From: Vicugna pacos | Lineage: Eukaryota > Chordata > Mammalia > Artiodactyla > Camelidae | Length of the DNA: 64,000 nt | Assembly (NCBI RefSeq): GCF_048564905.1 | Contig: NC_132995.1 | Coordinates: forward strand, 4,910,501-4,974,500 | Direction of reading: 5' to 3' | Shown: positions 1 to 11,765 of the stretch, one piece after another | How positions within the stretch are numbered: position 1 is the stretch's first letter | Layout of the letters: each line of letters begins with the position of its first letter | Program-made: the position numbers and the translations under genes | Notes under the pieces: model-generated | Told to the model about the DNA's origin: nothing | Seen by the model: only the letters and a program-made list of their open reading frames with translations | The model's database searches: none

Positions 1-63
1 GTAGGTCTTTTTCTCATCAGAAATGATCATCACAAATTGAGGAAGAATGTGTGGTAATTGCAG

Positions 64-190
64 GGATTAATGTCACTCGAGGATGTGTCGGTGGACTTTA
101 CCTAGGAGGAGCGGCAGCTACCAGGACGTGATGTCGGAGAATTACAGCAGCCTGTGACACCAGTTAAGGATGACTGCCCTGTGTCACTCA
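64..190 (+). pseudogene. Decayed KRAB-A exon
   Basis: After an acceptor-like ...aattgcag, the sequence reads G-L-M-S-L-E-D-V-S-V-D-F-T, the start of a KRAB-A box. A TAG then replaces the usual Trp codon, and the sequence goes on as EERQLP. Roughly 25 bases corresponding to the DPAQKxLYR part are missing, which shifts the frame before D-V-M-S-E-N-Y-S-S-L. The usual donor after the Tyr-Ser-Asn-Leu segment is not intact (gttaagg). The exon lies upstream of the finger ORF at 3284-4876 on the same strand and is presumably its former KRAB exon. As it stands it cannot encode a TRIM28-recruiting KRAB domain. Confidence 0.8.
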
Positions 191-2473
191 GAGAGCCAGT
201 AGGCTTCCCCTTTCTAGTTCCCCTGGCTTCCAAAGAGCTTCAAGATCCTGGACTTGAGCTTCTAGATGATAGATGCTTACTTAGTCCCTCTTCTGCTCCC
301 AGATGGAACTTAATGTGCTTTCTCCTTCATTAGATCTTTAATCTGCCCAGGTGCTAGTGTGTCAGTTCAGACGTTCTGTGCTCTTCCTAGACAACCCCCA
401 CCAAGTCCGTGATAAGTGTCCAGGTCTTTGTCGTTTCCCATGAACCGGCTGTCAAGCTTCCAAACCAGATATGATCCTTAATTTCAAGCATGGCAAGGAG
501 CCATGGAGAGTAGCAGATGAAATGCAGTGTCAGTGCTTCTCAGGTGAATGAGCAACCAAGGAGCAGCAAGATGGGAGACCTTGGAAGTAAAGCAGTTGGC
601 CAAGAAGAGTTGACCCTTCCAAATGTGTTTAACAAGGCTAAAACTTGAAAGGTCATTACCAATACCTGAATTCTTGGTGAGGCTCTCCTGCTTGCTGTTT
701 CAAGAAAAAAGTGCCTTTCTCTCTCTTTCAGATTGATTCATTATTCAGTAGAACGTTTTCTTGTCAGCATCCAGACTTCTTCCTTTTCCTCTGCTTCCTC
801 TTCGGCAGTGTCACTTCCTGTTTTCTCCACGTCTCCTGTTTTTACCTCTTTTACCTGATCAAATAATGTAACAAGTCTTCCGGTTAATACAGCAGCACCT
901 TTTATCCTGGGGTAAGGATATCTGGTCCACTGTCCAGGTGGACTTCTGTGGGCCAGGTGAGAATGAATCCAAGCAAGCTAGTAGGTGGGAACGCTGACCA
1001 CAGTGGTGGTCTCTAAATACAATAGTAGAGCTTCGGGAAAGTTCATTGTCTGTTCTTGCAGAATTAATTAGAGAAGAAAGAATCAGTAAGAGCGGTTAAC
1101 TATGCTTATCTTGAACTGAGAAGCAGAGGGTCCTTCATTCTAACCTGCCTCCCCTAGATATTCATTCAAGACTTAACTCGGCATCGTTTCTTTGTCCTCA
1201 TTATTTGTGCCTGATGGATGGGTTTTCTCCATTCTCTGGGCATCTTTTAAAGTCTTCAGAGTTGGAAAGGATGAAGCTGCATCCCTGCCTATTTCTATCA
1301 TTTGTTCCCAGTGTGATTTCATTAAATTTCATGGCCTTAACAATACTGTTTATATACTGATGACCCAAATTTCTGTCTACAGGCCAGACCTTCTCTTATC
1401 CTCATACAGTCACCTGGATATTTCATTTCTTCACTTGGAGAGCTAACAGCTACCTCAGACTTCATGTCACTTTTGGTTCCTCTTTTCACTCCCACCACAG
1501 ATACAATCCATCAGCAAGTCTAGTCTGTGTCCTTATCACGTCCTGAGGGTCTCCACTCTTTTCTGTAACTATTGTTTTCACTCAAGCGTCAAATGTCCAT
1601 TATTTTTTGCCAAAATTATTACAGCTTTCTTGAAAATACTCTTACTTCTTTAATCTTGCTTCTCTCTGTTCTCCACATAATAGCCAGCTGATTTTTTTAA
1701 TTGTACTACTTGTATTTTTTCATAAACAGTAACTAAGGAAACTCAGTGTTTCCAGCTCCTCACCCACAAAGGTCATGACCATAAAGATAAACTTCAGAAA
1801 CATCTGGATTTTTAAAGAGATAAGGTTTTGACTGTTACCTGGGCAGAAAAAAAGGTATATGGAAGGGAAACCATCATATAGAAAGAGCAGTCTTCTGAGT
1901 TGGAGGGTGGAGGGAAAGAGCTAAAGTATAATCTAAGTGATTTAATTTGGGTGGTGAGTATATGGGGGGTTCACTATACCATCTCTCCATTTGTGTATGT
2001 TTGAATTTTTTCTTTTTAAGTGTTACACTATTGCAGAAACAATTTTAAATTAAAAACAAATCCATACCAAAAAAAGTAAGAAGAATGCTATAAGACATAG
2101 CAGATCATTACCAATTTTCATAACCATAGTCCACAAGCCTAAAAACAGCATCTGTGTCACAATATTTAAAACCTGGTCCGTGTGATGACTGATACACGTA
2201 CACAAAGGATGACAGTTCTAAAGTGAAAACTGGGACATGTCATCTCCCTCCTACTGTTATTTTGAATGGCATCTGGTTATTATTAATATAATACCCAAAT
2301 TCCTTCCAGGATTCTCCTGCATGTGAGCATTTCCTGACTCCTGCCTGCATTTTTGTTTACTTCTTTCTTTGAAGTATAACACAGGAAAGTATACAGATAA
2401 AAGTATACTGCTCAGTTAATTTCTGCAATCAGCACACTGTGTAACCAGCATCTAGATCATAATACCAGAGCAC
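191..2473. other. Intronic DNA with an L2 fragment
   Basis: This is sequence between the relic KRAB-A exon and the finger exon. No KRAB-b exon was recognised. About 1240-1700 resembles the L2 LINE in + orientation (tgatgacccaaatttctgtctacaggccagacctt, then the catcagcaagtctagtctg segment). The rest shows nothing I can name. Confidence 0.45.
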
Positions 2474-2474
2474 A

Positions 2475-2580
2475 GAGGGGAAGCTATAGCTCAGTGGTAG
2501 AGCACAAGCTTAGCATGCACGAGGTCCTGGGTTCAATCCCCAGTATCTCCATTAAAAATAAATAAATAACCCCCACACCA
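2475..2580 (+). repeat. Vic-1 type tRNA-derived SINE
   Basis: A tRNA-like head (tatagctcagtggtagagc A box, ggttcaatccc B box) is followed by cctccatt-like sequence and an aataaataa tail. A CA microsatellite (2583-2603) follows the tail directly. Confidence 0.9.
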
Positions 2581-2909
2581 AAACACACACACACACACAC
2601 ACATACATGCACATACACATATACATACATACACATACACCACAGCACCGTGCAGGATGCTGTTGTGTGAAAATAAAACAATTCATTCTGCATTCAGGCC
2701 ATTATGAGTAGTGCACCTTCATAGCTTTATATAAATGTCTTCCTTTACTTTCTGTTTTTTTCCCTTTGAAAATGTTTATTTCTAAACAGTTTAGTCTTAG
2801 TGTGAAATCCCAAAACTATATACAAATTTCATGCACATTGTTTTTGCAGATTTCCGTAAGTGGTAATATTTTACCACATTTGCTTTATCATAGTCTGCCT
2901 ACTCTGTCG

Positions 2910-2911
<2 letters not shown>

Positions 2912-2942
<31 letters not shown>
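2912..2942. repeat. (AC)n microsatellite
   Basis: About 15 uninterrupted AC units lie in the intron upstream of the first finger ORF. Likely polymorphic. Confidence 0.95.
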
Positions 2943-2946
<4 letters not shown>

Positions 2947-3283
2947 TTGTTTTTCTGAGATTTTTACCCCTAAATACTTATGTGTGTATTTTCTAGAAAT
3001 ACAGTCATTTTAAAAACATAAATAGAATACAGATTATCAAAATCAGGATATTGATATTGACACAGAACTGTCATCCAATCTACAGAGCTTACTCAAGTTT
3101 TACTGATTGTCTCTCTAATATTTTTTATAGTAAATGAGAGAGAAAAAACCCTTTTCTGGACCTCTCCTTGTTGTCTTGCTCTTTCTGTCGTGGGCAACTC
3201 TGGCTTTCATCTAGCAGTCAGAGCTCGCTAATTATGACTCAACTCCTTTAGGTGAGAAACCACATGCATACAATGAAAGTGCG

Positions 3284-4876
3284 ATGAATGCTTGGAAACC
3301 ACTTAAGACCATGCCTCGGAGAACTCAAGCAGGAAAGACATCCCATGAATGCCGAGATTGTAAGAGAGCCTTTCCCAGTAAGTTAAAGCTAATTACTCAT
3401 CAGGAAACTCACACAGGAGAGAGACCCTACAGATGCAGTGAATGTCAGAGAGCCTTCGTTACAGAGTCAGCGCTCACCTATCATCAGAAAACCTGTCACA
3501 GAGAAGGGAAATCCTACAGATGCAGTAAATGTGGGAAAGCTTTTCTTTGGAAGTCAAAACTCATTTTACATCAGAAGACTCATTCAGGAGAGAGACCTTT
3601 CAGATGCAGAGCATGTGATAAAGCCTTCATGGTTAGGACGCATCTCACTGCACATCAGAGAACTCACACAGGAGAGAAACCATATGAATGCTCAGATTGT
3701 GGGAAAGCCTTCTCAAAAAAGGCTCAGCTCCTGATTCATCAGCGACTTCACACAGGAGAGAGACCCTATGGATGCAGTGAATGTCAGAGAGCCTTCATTA
3801 CAAAGTCAGCTCTCACCTATCATCAGAAAACCCAACACAGAGAAGGGAAATCCTATGGATGCAGTAAATGTGGGAAAACTTTTCCTTGGAAGTCAAAACT
3901 CATTTTACACCAGAGGACTCACTCAGGAGAGAGACCTTTCAGATGCAGAGCATGTGATAAAGCCTTCATGGTTAGGACGCATCTCACTGCACATCAGAGA
4001 ACTCACACAGGAGAGAAACCATACGAATGCTCAGGCTGTGAGAAAGCCTTTGCAAAAAAGGCTCAGCTCTTGATTCATCAGCGACTTCACACAGGAGAGA
4101 GACCCTATGGATGCAGTGAATGTCAACAGGCCTTCATCCAGAAGTCAGATCTCAGTAATCATAAGAAAACTCATCATGCAGAATGGAAATCCCATGAATG
4201 CAGTGAATGTGGGAAGGTTTTGTCCTCAAAGTCAACACTCACTATACATCAGAGAACCCATACAGGCGAGAGACCCTTCAGATGCAGTGTATGTGATAAA
4301 GCCTTCACATCAAAGGCACACCTCATTGTACATGAGAGAACTCACACAGGAGAGAGACCCTATGGATGCTTGAATTGTGAGAAAGCCTTCTCCACTAAGG
4401 CACATCTCATGATCCATCAGCGAATTCACACAGGTGAGAGGCCGTATGGGTGTGATGAGTGTCAGCAAGCCTTCATCCAGAAGTCGGGTCTCACCAACCA
4501 TCTGCAGAATTGTCATGCCCGAGTGAAATCGTATGGATGCCGTGAATGCGGGAAGGTTCTGTCGTGTAAGTCGACTCTGGTGATTCATCAGAGAACCCAC
4601 ACAGGCGAGAGACCGTTCAAGTGCAGTGTGTGTGATAAAGCCTTCACAGCTAAATCCTACCTCACTGTACATCAGAGAATCCACACAGGAGAGAAACCGT
4701 ACGAATGCTGTGATTGCAAGAAAGCATTTGCGACTCTGTCAACTCTGATTGGTCACCGGAGAACTCACACAGGAGAGAGGCCCTATGGATGCAGTGAATG
4801 TCCAAAAGCCTTCCTTCGGAAGTCAGCCCTAGTTAGTCATCAGCAAACGCAGCACCCGGGAAAATCCTCTACTTGA
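3284..4876 (+). CDS. C2H2 zinc-finger protein, 18 fingers, last exon
   Basis: The 530-codon ORF is almost entirely C2H2 fingers. I count 18, from residue 21 (HECRDC) to about residue 524, most joined by TGE(K/R)P linkers. It would encode a nuclear DNA-binding protein. Every fourth finger ends in an H-x4-H or similar histidine pair followed by an unusual linker such as REGKSY, AEWKSH or ARVKSY. The array is a tandem repeat of four-finger units with an exact 339-bp period. The exon probably starts near 3252 after a tttag acceptor, because in-frame sequence [10 protein letters not shown] precedes the first Met at 3284. The only KRAB-A exon seen upstream is broken. The protein may therefore be KRAB-less, use another 5' exon outside the window, or come from a gene on its way to loss. 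By position it could correspond to human ZNF649 or a neighbour, but I cannot assign it. Confidence 0.8.
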   Translation: MNAWKPLKTMPRRTQAGKTSHECRDCKRAFPSKLKLITHQETHTGERPYRCSECQRAFVTESALTYHQKTCHREGKSYRCSKCGKAFLWKSKLILHQKTHSGERPFRCRACDKAFMVRTHLTAHQRTHTGEKPYECSDCGKAFSKKAQLLIHQRLHTGERPYGCSECQRAFITKSALTYHQKTQHREGKSYGCSKCGKTFPWKSKLILHQRTHSGERPFRCRACDKAFMVRTHLTAHQRTHTGEKPYECSGCEKAFAKKAQLLIHQRLHTGERPYGCSECQQAFIQKSDLSNHKKTHHAEWKSHECSECGKVLSSKSTLTIHQRTHTGERPFRCSVCDKAFTSKAHLIVHERTHTGERPYGCLNCEKAFSTKAHLMIHQRIHTGERPYGCDECQQAFIQKSGLTNHLQNCHARVKSYGCRECGKVLSCKSTLVIHQRTHTGERPFKCSVCDKAFTAKSYLTVHQRIHTGEKPYECCDCKKAFATLSTLIGHRRTHTGERPYGCSECPKAFLRKSALVSHQQTQHPGKSST

Positions 4877-5480
4877 TGATTGTGGGAATGTAAGAAAGCT
4901 CTTTTGATTAATCTTACCTGCTCAGAGAATTCATACAGAACAGAAATGCTATGTGTGTTGTAATTACAGTAGACTCTTGTAGGAAGGAAACCTTAGATGT
5001 GGAATGAAAGTTGTATGTCTTCCATCTGAAGACATCCTCTCATTATACCTTAGGGATCTCACCAAAAAAGAAACATACATGCAGTTGTCGAAAGACTTTA
5101 CTTGAAAGGCACAGGCTATGCATTTAGGAGGTGACAACCTGCGGATGCAGGGAAGGTGGGAAATTATTATTTTTCAAGTCATGTTTGTTATGCATTAGGG
5201 TATTCATCCCAGAGAGGGACCCTACAGTTGCAGTGAATGCCATCAAGCTGGGGGAAATTACATCTCATTGTACATAAAAATAAAAACTTCAGGAATGTGG
5301 AGCATTCCCTAGAAAGTTAAAACTCTTTGAACATCTTGTATAGGGGAGAGAGATCCATTAGATGCAGTGAATGTGACAGAATCTTGCCAGTTAATGCATA
5401 TCTTCCTTACATCAGCAAACTCACGCAGGAGGAAAGCCCTAGTAAATGAAGTATATCTATCCTTCATCTGGATGTCACAG
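4877..5480 (+). pseudogene. Decayed zinc-finger remnants after the stop
   Basis: Past the stop, finger-like pieces continue with stops and frameshifts: cctgcggatgcagg at about 5138, gagagggaccctacagttgc at about 5212 and gagagatccattagatgcag at about 5346. These correspond to YGC/YRC finger starts. The ancestral array was therefore longer, and the present stop truncated it. Confidence 0.7.
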
Positions 5481-5899
5481 ATCATCCACAAACTCATGTA
5501 ACAGGTAAATCTTTTTGAAACGGAATGAGGAACACTTTTGAAAGTGACATATTGAACAGCAGGTACTTAATTCAGGAGAAACCCCAATGGCTATAATTGA
5601 AGTCTTCCTTTGGCCACAAAACTCACTGCACAACAAGAAAGAAACGCCACGAGCTGCAGTGATTGTTTAAAATGGTTTACTTACAGTTCACATAACTCCT
5701 TAATTGCCCACTAACTCACAAAGTAGAAAGACCCTATTCGCAGACAAGGGGATAATTTCTAGATTCAGTGAAGGTATAAAATCCTTAAGGAATCATATCT
5801 TTCTTCTACTTCAGTGAACTCATATATCACAGAAATACTGTGATTATAGTCACGATCTGTGGAAGACTGGATATCATTAACCGCCATAGGCTCTTTATA

Positions 5900-6085
5900 A
5901 AGGAATTTTTTGTATTGAAGTATAGTTGGTTTATAATGCGTTAATTTCTGGTGTACACAGTGTTTCAGTTATATATATATATATATACACATATATACAT
6001 ACACACACACACACACTCCTTTTCATATTTTTTCATTATAGGCTATCACAAGGTATTCAGTATAGTTCTCTGTGCTCATAAGCTC
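5900..6085 (-). repeat. L1 3' end, antisense
   Basis: Contains the reverse complement of the cetartiodactyl L1 3' end (ttgaagtatagttggtttat, ttctggtgtacac, cattataggctatcacaagg), with an internal TA/CA microsatellite at about 5970-6016. Confidence 0.8.
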
Positions 6086-6995
6086 TTAAAACTTGGCAAA
6101 AATGTGGCAAAAAGCATCAATGGTAAATGATCATTTATTTTTGTATTTCATAGATTTATTTCTTCATATCTGAACGTATCTTAAATTGTGACACATGTTA
6201 CAGTTGATGGAATGTCATCATTTCATTAAGGGCTTTTCTACAAGTGATGGTGTTCTAGATTTGAGTCATTAAGTAAACTTGGAAACTATATATAGAATGA
6301 AATAATTTTATAAGGGCTTAGCATAATTGTTTTAGAGAATATTCTACTATAAATATTAGGCATTTTCACTACAAATACAATACTGTTTGAATATACAAAA
6401 ACAATCAGAACAGGATCAGATGAGTGTCAACCAAGGTTTGTCGTGGTTATGTTGTGGACTACACTACATAACATGGACTTTATGTACTTAATTTAATTTT
6501 TATTTTTGGAATTTACAGGAAGGAATGTAATTTTTAGGGTTTAATAAATTCTCAGCATAGGCACAGAGTGGTGAGTAATATAATCTAATATAAATAGAAC
6601 TGTTCTATTTCCTTATCAATTAAAATGCCTTGTAATATGTAATTTGACTCATGAAGTCATATCCCACATGGGTTTGTTTTCCTTACTTTTGTTTTTATTG
6701 TCTTTTGTAATATACCTGCCAACTGTGATGAGCCATCACTTCTCGAAGCATACATTTTTCTAGAGCCTTATTTTTTAAATATCCAAAGATGATAAAAGAT
6801 TTACAATAAATAATAAAACAAAGCAGCACATGAGACTGAAGGAGGGAAAAAGATGGGATTACACGTGGTGAGTTCATGTGGATATGTTTCCAGTGCTGGG
6901 TCACAATGGAACTTTAGAGTCATTATTATAATACGTCCTTGGGCACTACGAACAGTTCCCTCTCAGCCTTTCCTAAAATGCCTGGTATTTTGCTA
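6086..6995. other. AT-rich DNA, nothing recognised
   Basis: No conserved ORF, RNA or clear repeat was recognised in this stretch. It lies downstream of the first finger gene and may include its 3' UTR (a ttaataaattc hexamer is near 6541). Confidence 0.4.
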
Positions 6996-6999
6996 ATAT

Positions 7000-7685
7000 T
7001 AAGAAAACACTGCAGAATTGGAACTCCTGAACATTGCTGGAGTGTAAAAATGGTTCTATTGCTATGGAAACCAATTTGGTGGCCCTTCTAAACAGTTAAA
7101 CATAGAATGACTATATGACCCAGGAATTCCACTCTTGGGTGTATACCCAACAAAACTGAAAACAGGTCCTTAAATATTTGCACATGAGTATTCATAGCGC
7201 TATTCACAATAGCCAGAAGGTGAAACAACCCAAATCCCCATCAGTGGATTAGTGGATAAACAAAATGTGGTGTATGTCTACACATACACACACACATATG
7301 TGTAATGGAATATTAATCACCTATACAAGTGAAGTATCAATACATATTATTACATGAGTAAACCTTAAAAACATTATGCCAAGTGAAAGAAGCCAGACAC
7401 AAAAGACCACATATTATGTTTCTATTTATATGAAATGTGCAGAATAGGTAACTTTATAGAGACATAAAGCAAATTGGTGGTTACCAGGACCTGGGTGGAG
7501 GAGGCATAGAGACTGGCTAATTAATGAGTATGGGGTTCTCTTTTAGCGTGATGAAAATGTTTTGGAACTAGATAGAGGTGGTGGTTGCATAACATTGTGA
7601 ATGTAGGAAATGGCCCCCAAATTATATACTCTGAAATGGTTAATTTTCTATTTTGTACATTTTTACACCAATAAAAATATATTTA
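7000..7685 (+). repeat. Old L1, ORF2 end and 3' UTR
   Basis: The sequence matches the end of L1 ORF2 (ctatatgacccaggaattcc, cttgggtgtatacccaac, cccatcagtggattagtgg). It is followed by a 3' UTR ending in ttttacaccaataaaaatat. This is an old mammalian L1M-type copy in sense orientation. Confidence 0.85.
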
Positions 7686-7789
7686 AAAAGAACGACATGG
7701 CAAGAAACTTAGCCCTCAAAATGCAGATAAAAATTAAGTTACTTATGAAAAAAAAAACTGCTTAGCAAAACAGGTGTCAGTTTATCTTC

Positions 7790-8035
7790 TACCAAAACTT
7801 TACAGCTGACATCATATTTAAGGATGAGAGACTTTGAAGATGTTGCCTAGTTGTTCACCAATGGTACACAAGTCTGTTGCCTCTATTTCTGCTAAACACT
7901 CTGCTGGAGGTCTTTAACCTGCACAGTGCAACAGTGAGTAACAACTGAAGAGTTTACAAATTGGAAATGAAGAAACAACATCTTTACTTGCAGATGATGT
8001 GAGTGCCTCTGTGGAAGGAGAAGCCACAGACAACC
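7790..8035 (+). repeat. Degenerate L1 ORF2 fragment
   Basis: acagctgacatcatatttaa ... ggtctttaacctgcacagtg ... cttgcagatgatgtgag parallels L1 ORF2 sequence around the reverse-transcriptase YADD region. It is highly diverged. Confidence 0.55.
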
Positions 8036-8223
8036 AGGCGGAATGAGAGAGTCCAGTAGGATTCTCTAGATACTCTGATTACTCACTGATTCTCTGGTCA
8101 GTATGCAACTTCACTGGAGTGCCAGGCACCAGCAATAATCAGAACACTTTGGAAAAGTTCTCAGTTCACAATAGGAATTATGAGAGAATTTGAAAGATTT
8201 ATACCACTTTATTGGAAGGTTTT

Positions 8224-8367
8224 GCGGGGGAGAGGGAATTAGTTTTATTCATATATTAATTTTATTTTATTGTATATATTTATTTTAATGGAAGTACTGG
8301 AAATTGAACCCAGGACCTTGTGCATGTGAAGCATCCACTCTACCACTCAGCTATACCTGCCCCACCC
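8224..8367 (-). repeat. Vic-1 type SINE, antisense
   Basis: The reverse complement carries a B box (gaacccagga) and an A box (taccactcagctata), bounded by a ccccac end. Diverged, so relatively old. Confidence 0.85.
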
Positions 8368-9240
8368 TGGAAGATTTTTTAAATCACCATAATAAAGGAA
8401 GAGGTGGATTGGTCATTAAATGAGAAGGTTCACTATCACAAAGACAACTGTCCGCCTCCAATAAGTAAGTCAAGTACCAAGAGGCAGACAAACACTGCTG
8501 AACATGCAAGAACACGCATGAAATTTCTGAAGAAATTACTAAAACATGAATTTACCCGTAAGAGACAGATGAACAATGGCAAAAGAACTGCGAGTAAGCA
8601 TGGAATCCACGTAACTGTACAGATCGGCCTTTAGATGATGGGAACTTCAGTTACAGAGCCTCATGTAAGTGCTACAAACAATGACAGCGCAGAAATTACA
8701 AAATTTTTAAAATTCAGGAGCAAAATGGGGAAAGAAGATACAAGGTAACATAGTAACATTGATTTCATCATTTTAGTCTATGGCGGACTGCTTGGTATCT
8801 GCCCCAGGCATGCATATTCAGGGACCAGCCAGCGTCTTAGGTGGAGGGTATATCTAAAATTTGTGGTACCACCTTTGTGGCTGTTTTTATATCAGCCTTT
8901 TACTTTAGCAGCATCTGTGGCTATGCTGAACTTTGTCCTTTGGTTCTTTAAACCAGCAGGACTGCAGGGGATCTTTCTGGGCTTTGGGTGCATGGTGCCA
9001 GCTACAGCCTGCCCTCAAGAACTGAGTCATTTTAAAAAAATGGAAAACCCACACGTCTTCCAAGTGTCAGCCAAGCAGGATTTGCCTGCTGCTGTTCACT
9101 CTTTGGTGAACTAACTCTGTAGGTGGTCATTAAGAAGTATATATACTTCGTCCAGAGTCCGTGGTGGTTATTTGCAGGAGAGTTGCTTCAGCAGGATTTA
9201 CTCAGCTTATTACCAGAAGCAGAAACTGCCCTTTGTCTTT
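8368..9240. other. Unassigned stretch
   Basis: Short open frames exist (8404-8634, 8863-9114), but neither resembles a known family and both lack supporting context. No repeat family was recognised. Probably non-coding. Confidence 0.4.
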
Positions 9241-9244
9241 TACT

Positions 9245-10880
9245 TCTAGTATTTCATGAAAACTTTTTTTTTCTTTTTAACTTTTATGTAGTTGACTGTA
9301 TCAATATTTTATTGCCTCTTGATGTTCAGTAAGAGTTAGGAAGCCCTTCCCTAACCCTAGGTCACAGAGGGATACACTCCTGGTTTCTTCTAATACTTAC
9401 ATGGAGGGTTTCATTTGAAATGACTGAGGCATCTTTCACTCTCATCCATTCTGCTGCTCTGTTTGCCTGTCTGTGTGCGAGCACAGCGCTTGGGCGTGTA
9501 GACTGCAGTTTGCTGTAATATCTGTGGAACTACTCCATAGCACACAGCACTTCTTTTATACTTTTCCTACCTAATCTTGCATGTTTCTTTCCACGTAATT
9601 TAAAACACCAACTCATCTGGTTCCAGCAAAAAGCTTATTCTTATTTTCACTTGGCATTAAATTCTTAAATTATCTTGTGGAGAACAGATGTCTTTATAAT
9701 GGTTAGATTTTTGTTTGTTTGTTTATGTTGTGGCTATAAGCATCTCCCTTTATATTAGGCATTTACAAGCTTTTAAAAAACATCTTAGGTGCTAAAGATT
9801 GTGGGAAAACTAGGCTAGCTGTATAGCTGTTCCATTTATAAGCACCTTATTTCAGGACAATTACATGACTCTATATGGAAGTGTGCTTTCAATTCAAGAA
9901 ACAGAAATAAAGTGCCTAGCTATATAAAAACCGTAAGATTCCAAAATACTTTTTTTTAGATTCCAAAATTTAAATTAAGCTGACTGCATCTACACATTAG
10001 GGCTAACAAAATCTAGGCCTTGTCTACACAGACTTAGTCTAATTACCTACACTGTTCTCTAATAACCACATTTTAAAAACTTACTCTTTACTGACTGAAT
10101 TAAGTAGGGCCCACCAATGTAGCTTAACAATCATATTTTATTGCTTTATTCATGTGGTGAATGCAAAAGCAAGGATGTCCCTTCACTTGTCTAGGTCGAC
10201 TTTGATATCCCACTGGAGTGTTTGAAATCTTTTCTGCATGAAACTTTCACACTTTTCTATGTTTTTTGTAAGTTTGTTCCTAAAAATGATAACTTTTGAT
10301 TAGTTTTATAAATAGAATGTTCTCTTTCATTACATATTACAATTATTAATTGTGTATATGATTTTTATACATAAATTTTATAACTTGCTACCTTCCTAAA
10401 TTCTTTAACTGAGTTTGTTTTAACATTGATTCTCTGCTATACTATCATATCACCTGCAAATTTTATTTCTTTTTAAATTTTTATGCTTATTTGTTTTCTC
10501 TTGGCTAAATACTTAGAGGACAACATTAATAACTGAAATAGTGGCCCTCCTTGCTTTTTGTTCCTGCAGTATTTCCCTTTAAGTAAAGTGCTAGTATATA
10601 AATACGTAATCATGCCAAGGAAGTATCCATAAACTTCTTTATCCTTGAGTGGTTTTTTAAAAAATCATGTTGATTTTTGTCAAAGGCTTTTTTAGCATCA
10701 ATGAAGACAGTCCTATGAATTTTCTTTTTAGATATATCAAGTGAATTTTACACTATCAAGACATATAGGGTGAATTTTATTAATAAAATATTATCCTTGC
10801 TTTCCTGGTATGTCTCACATGGCCATGATATATTATTTTCTTAATGCCATGTTTCCAGTATGATTTTTTCCTTTGGTCCA
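9245..10880 (-). repeat. Old L1 ORF2 fragments, antisense
   Basis: Pieces such as caccaactcatctggttcc, gccttttttagcatcaatga-like sequence at about 10690 and gtatgtctcacatggccatg at about 10809 are reverse complements of L1 ORF2. The stretch is heavily diverged and fragmented. Confidence 0.65.
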
Positions 10881-11765
10881 TGTTTTATGAGAAAGAATCC
10901 TTTAAATTTCTAAACATAAGCAGCACATTTAACCCTATTATTTATTACTGACTGCTAAAGCACACACACACACACATACACATTTTGTAAGAACAGTAAG
11001 AAAATTGTGGAAGAATGCACAACTGAGATATATGGTTATCTCAGGGAGGAGAGGAGCAAGGTTAGAGATGAGAGACAGAGGGCACAGATGAACTTTTTTC
11101 CTTTCTATATGTCTGTATTAGTTTATTCCTTGTGGCAGATACATATTAATCTCTGGGAGAACAACTTACTAAATGAATACAAATTAAAATGTCGATAATT
11201 ATCACAGAATCGCTAAATGCTGGGATCCCTGACACGTTTCCACAATACCATTTATATCCTTAATTCTTGGCATGATTTATATTTTATTCTATCATACTTT
11301 ATGTATGTGTCTCCCACACTAGGCTCTTAGCCCTTTGGAACAGTGATCCAAGTCAGTTAATCTTTGTATCTCTGAGAGCTGACAGCCTGCGCTGGCATAT
11401 AGGAGATGCTTAAGAAGGGCTTTCAAAATGAAAGATAAAGCTTTATACCTTGGAGCTTATGCCCTAGACATATACACTGAAGGATTTGGGAAATAGACTA
11501 AATAATGAACCATCTTGCATCTGTGTGTGGGAATAAACAGAAAACATGCCAGGATGGCTACTTGGAGCAGCAATTTTGAGCTCACTGCTCTGGATCCCCT
11601 CCCCGGGACTGAAATCTGTATCCTCAGTAAGGGAAATGACTGAGGGCCCGAGAGTCCCTATCAGAATCGGGAATAAGGGAGCCGATCTGTGATTGGTGCT
11701 GCTGTCACTCTGCGTTCTAACTTCATGACCTCCAGGTTCTTATCTGAACTGCTTCTTCCCATGAT
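10881..11765. other. No gene recognised
   Basis: Contains a short CA microsatellite near 10962-10976. Otherwise it is AT-rich sequence with no repeat or coding family that I can name. Confidence 0.4.

Noticed and set aside
3438-4684. Frames overlapping the first finger array in other phases
   Set aside because: They repeat with the same 339-bp period because they shadow the zinc-finger repeats.
8863-9114. 83-codon frame with hydrophobic N-terminus
   Set aside because: No family resemblance, no promoter or splice context, and it lies between LINE fragments. Kept only as unassigned.
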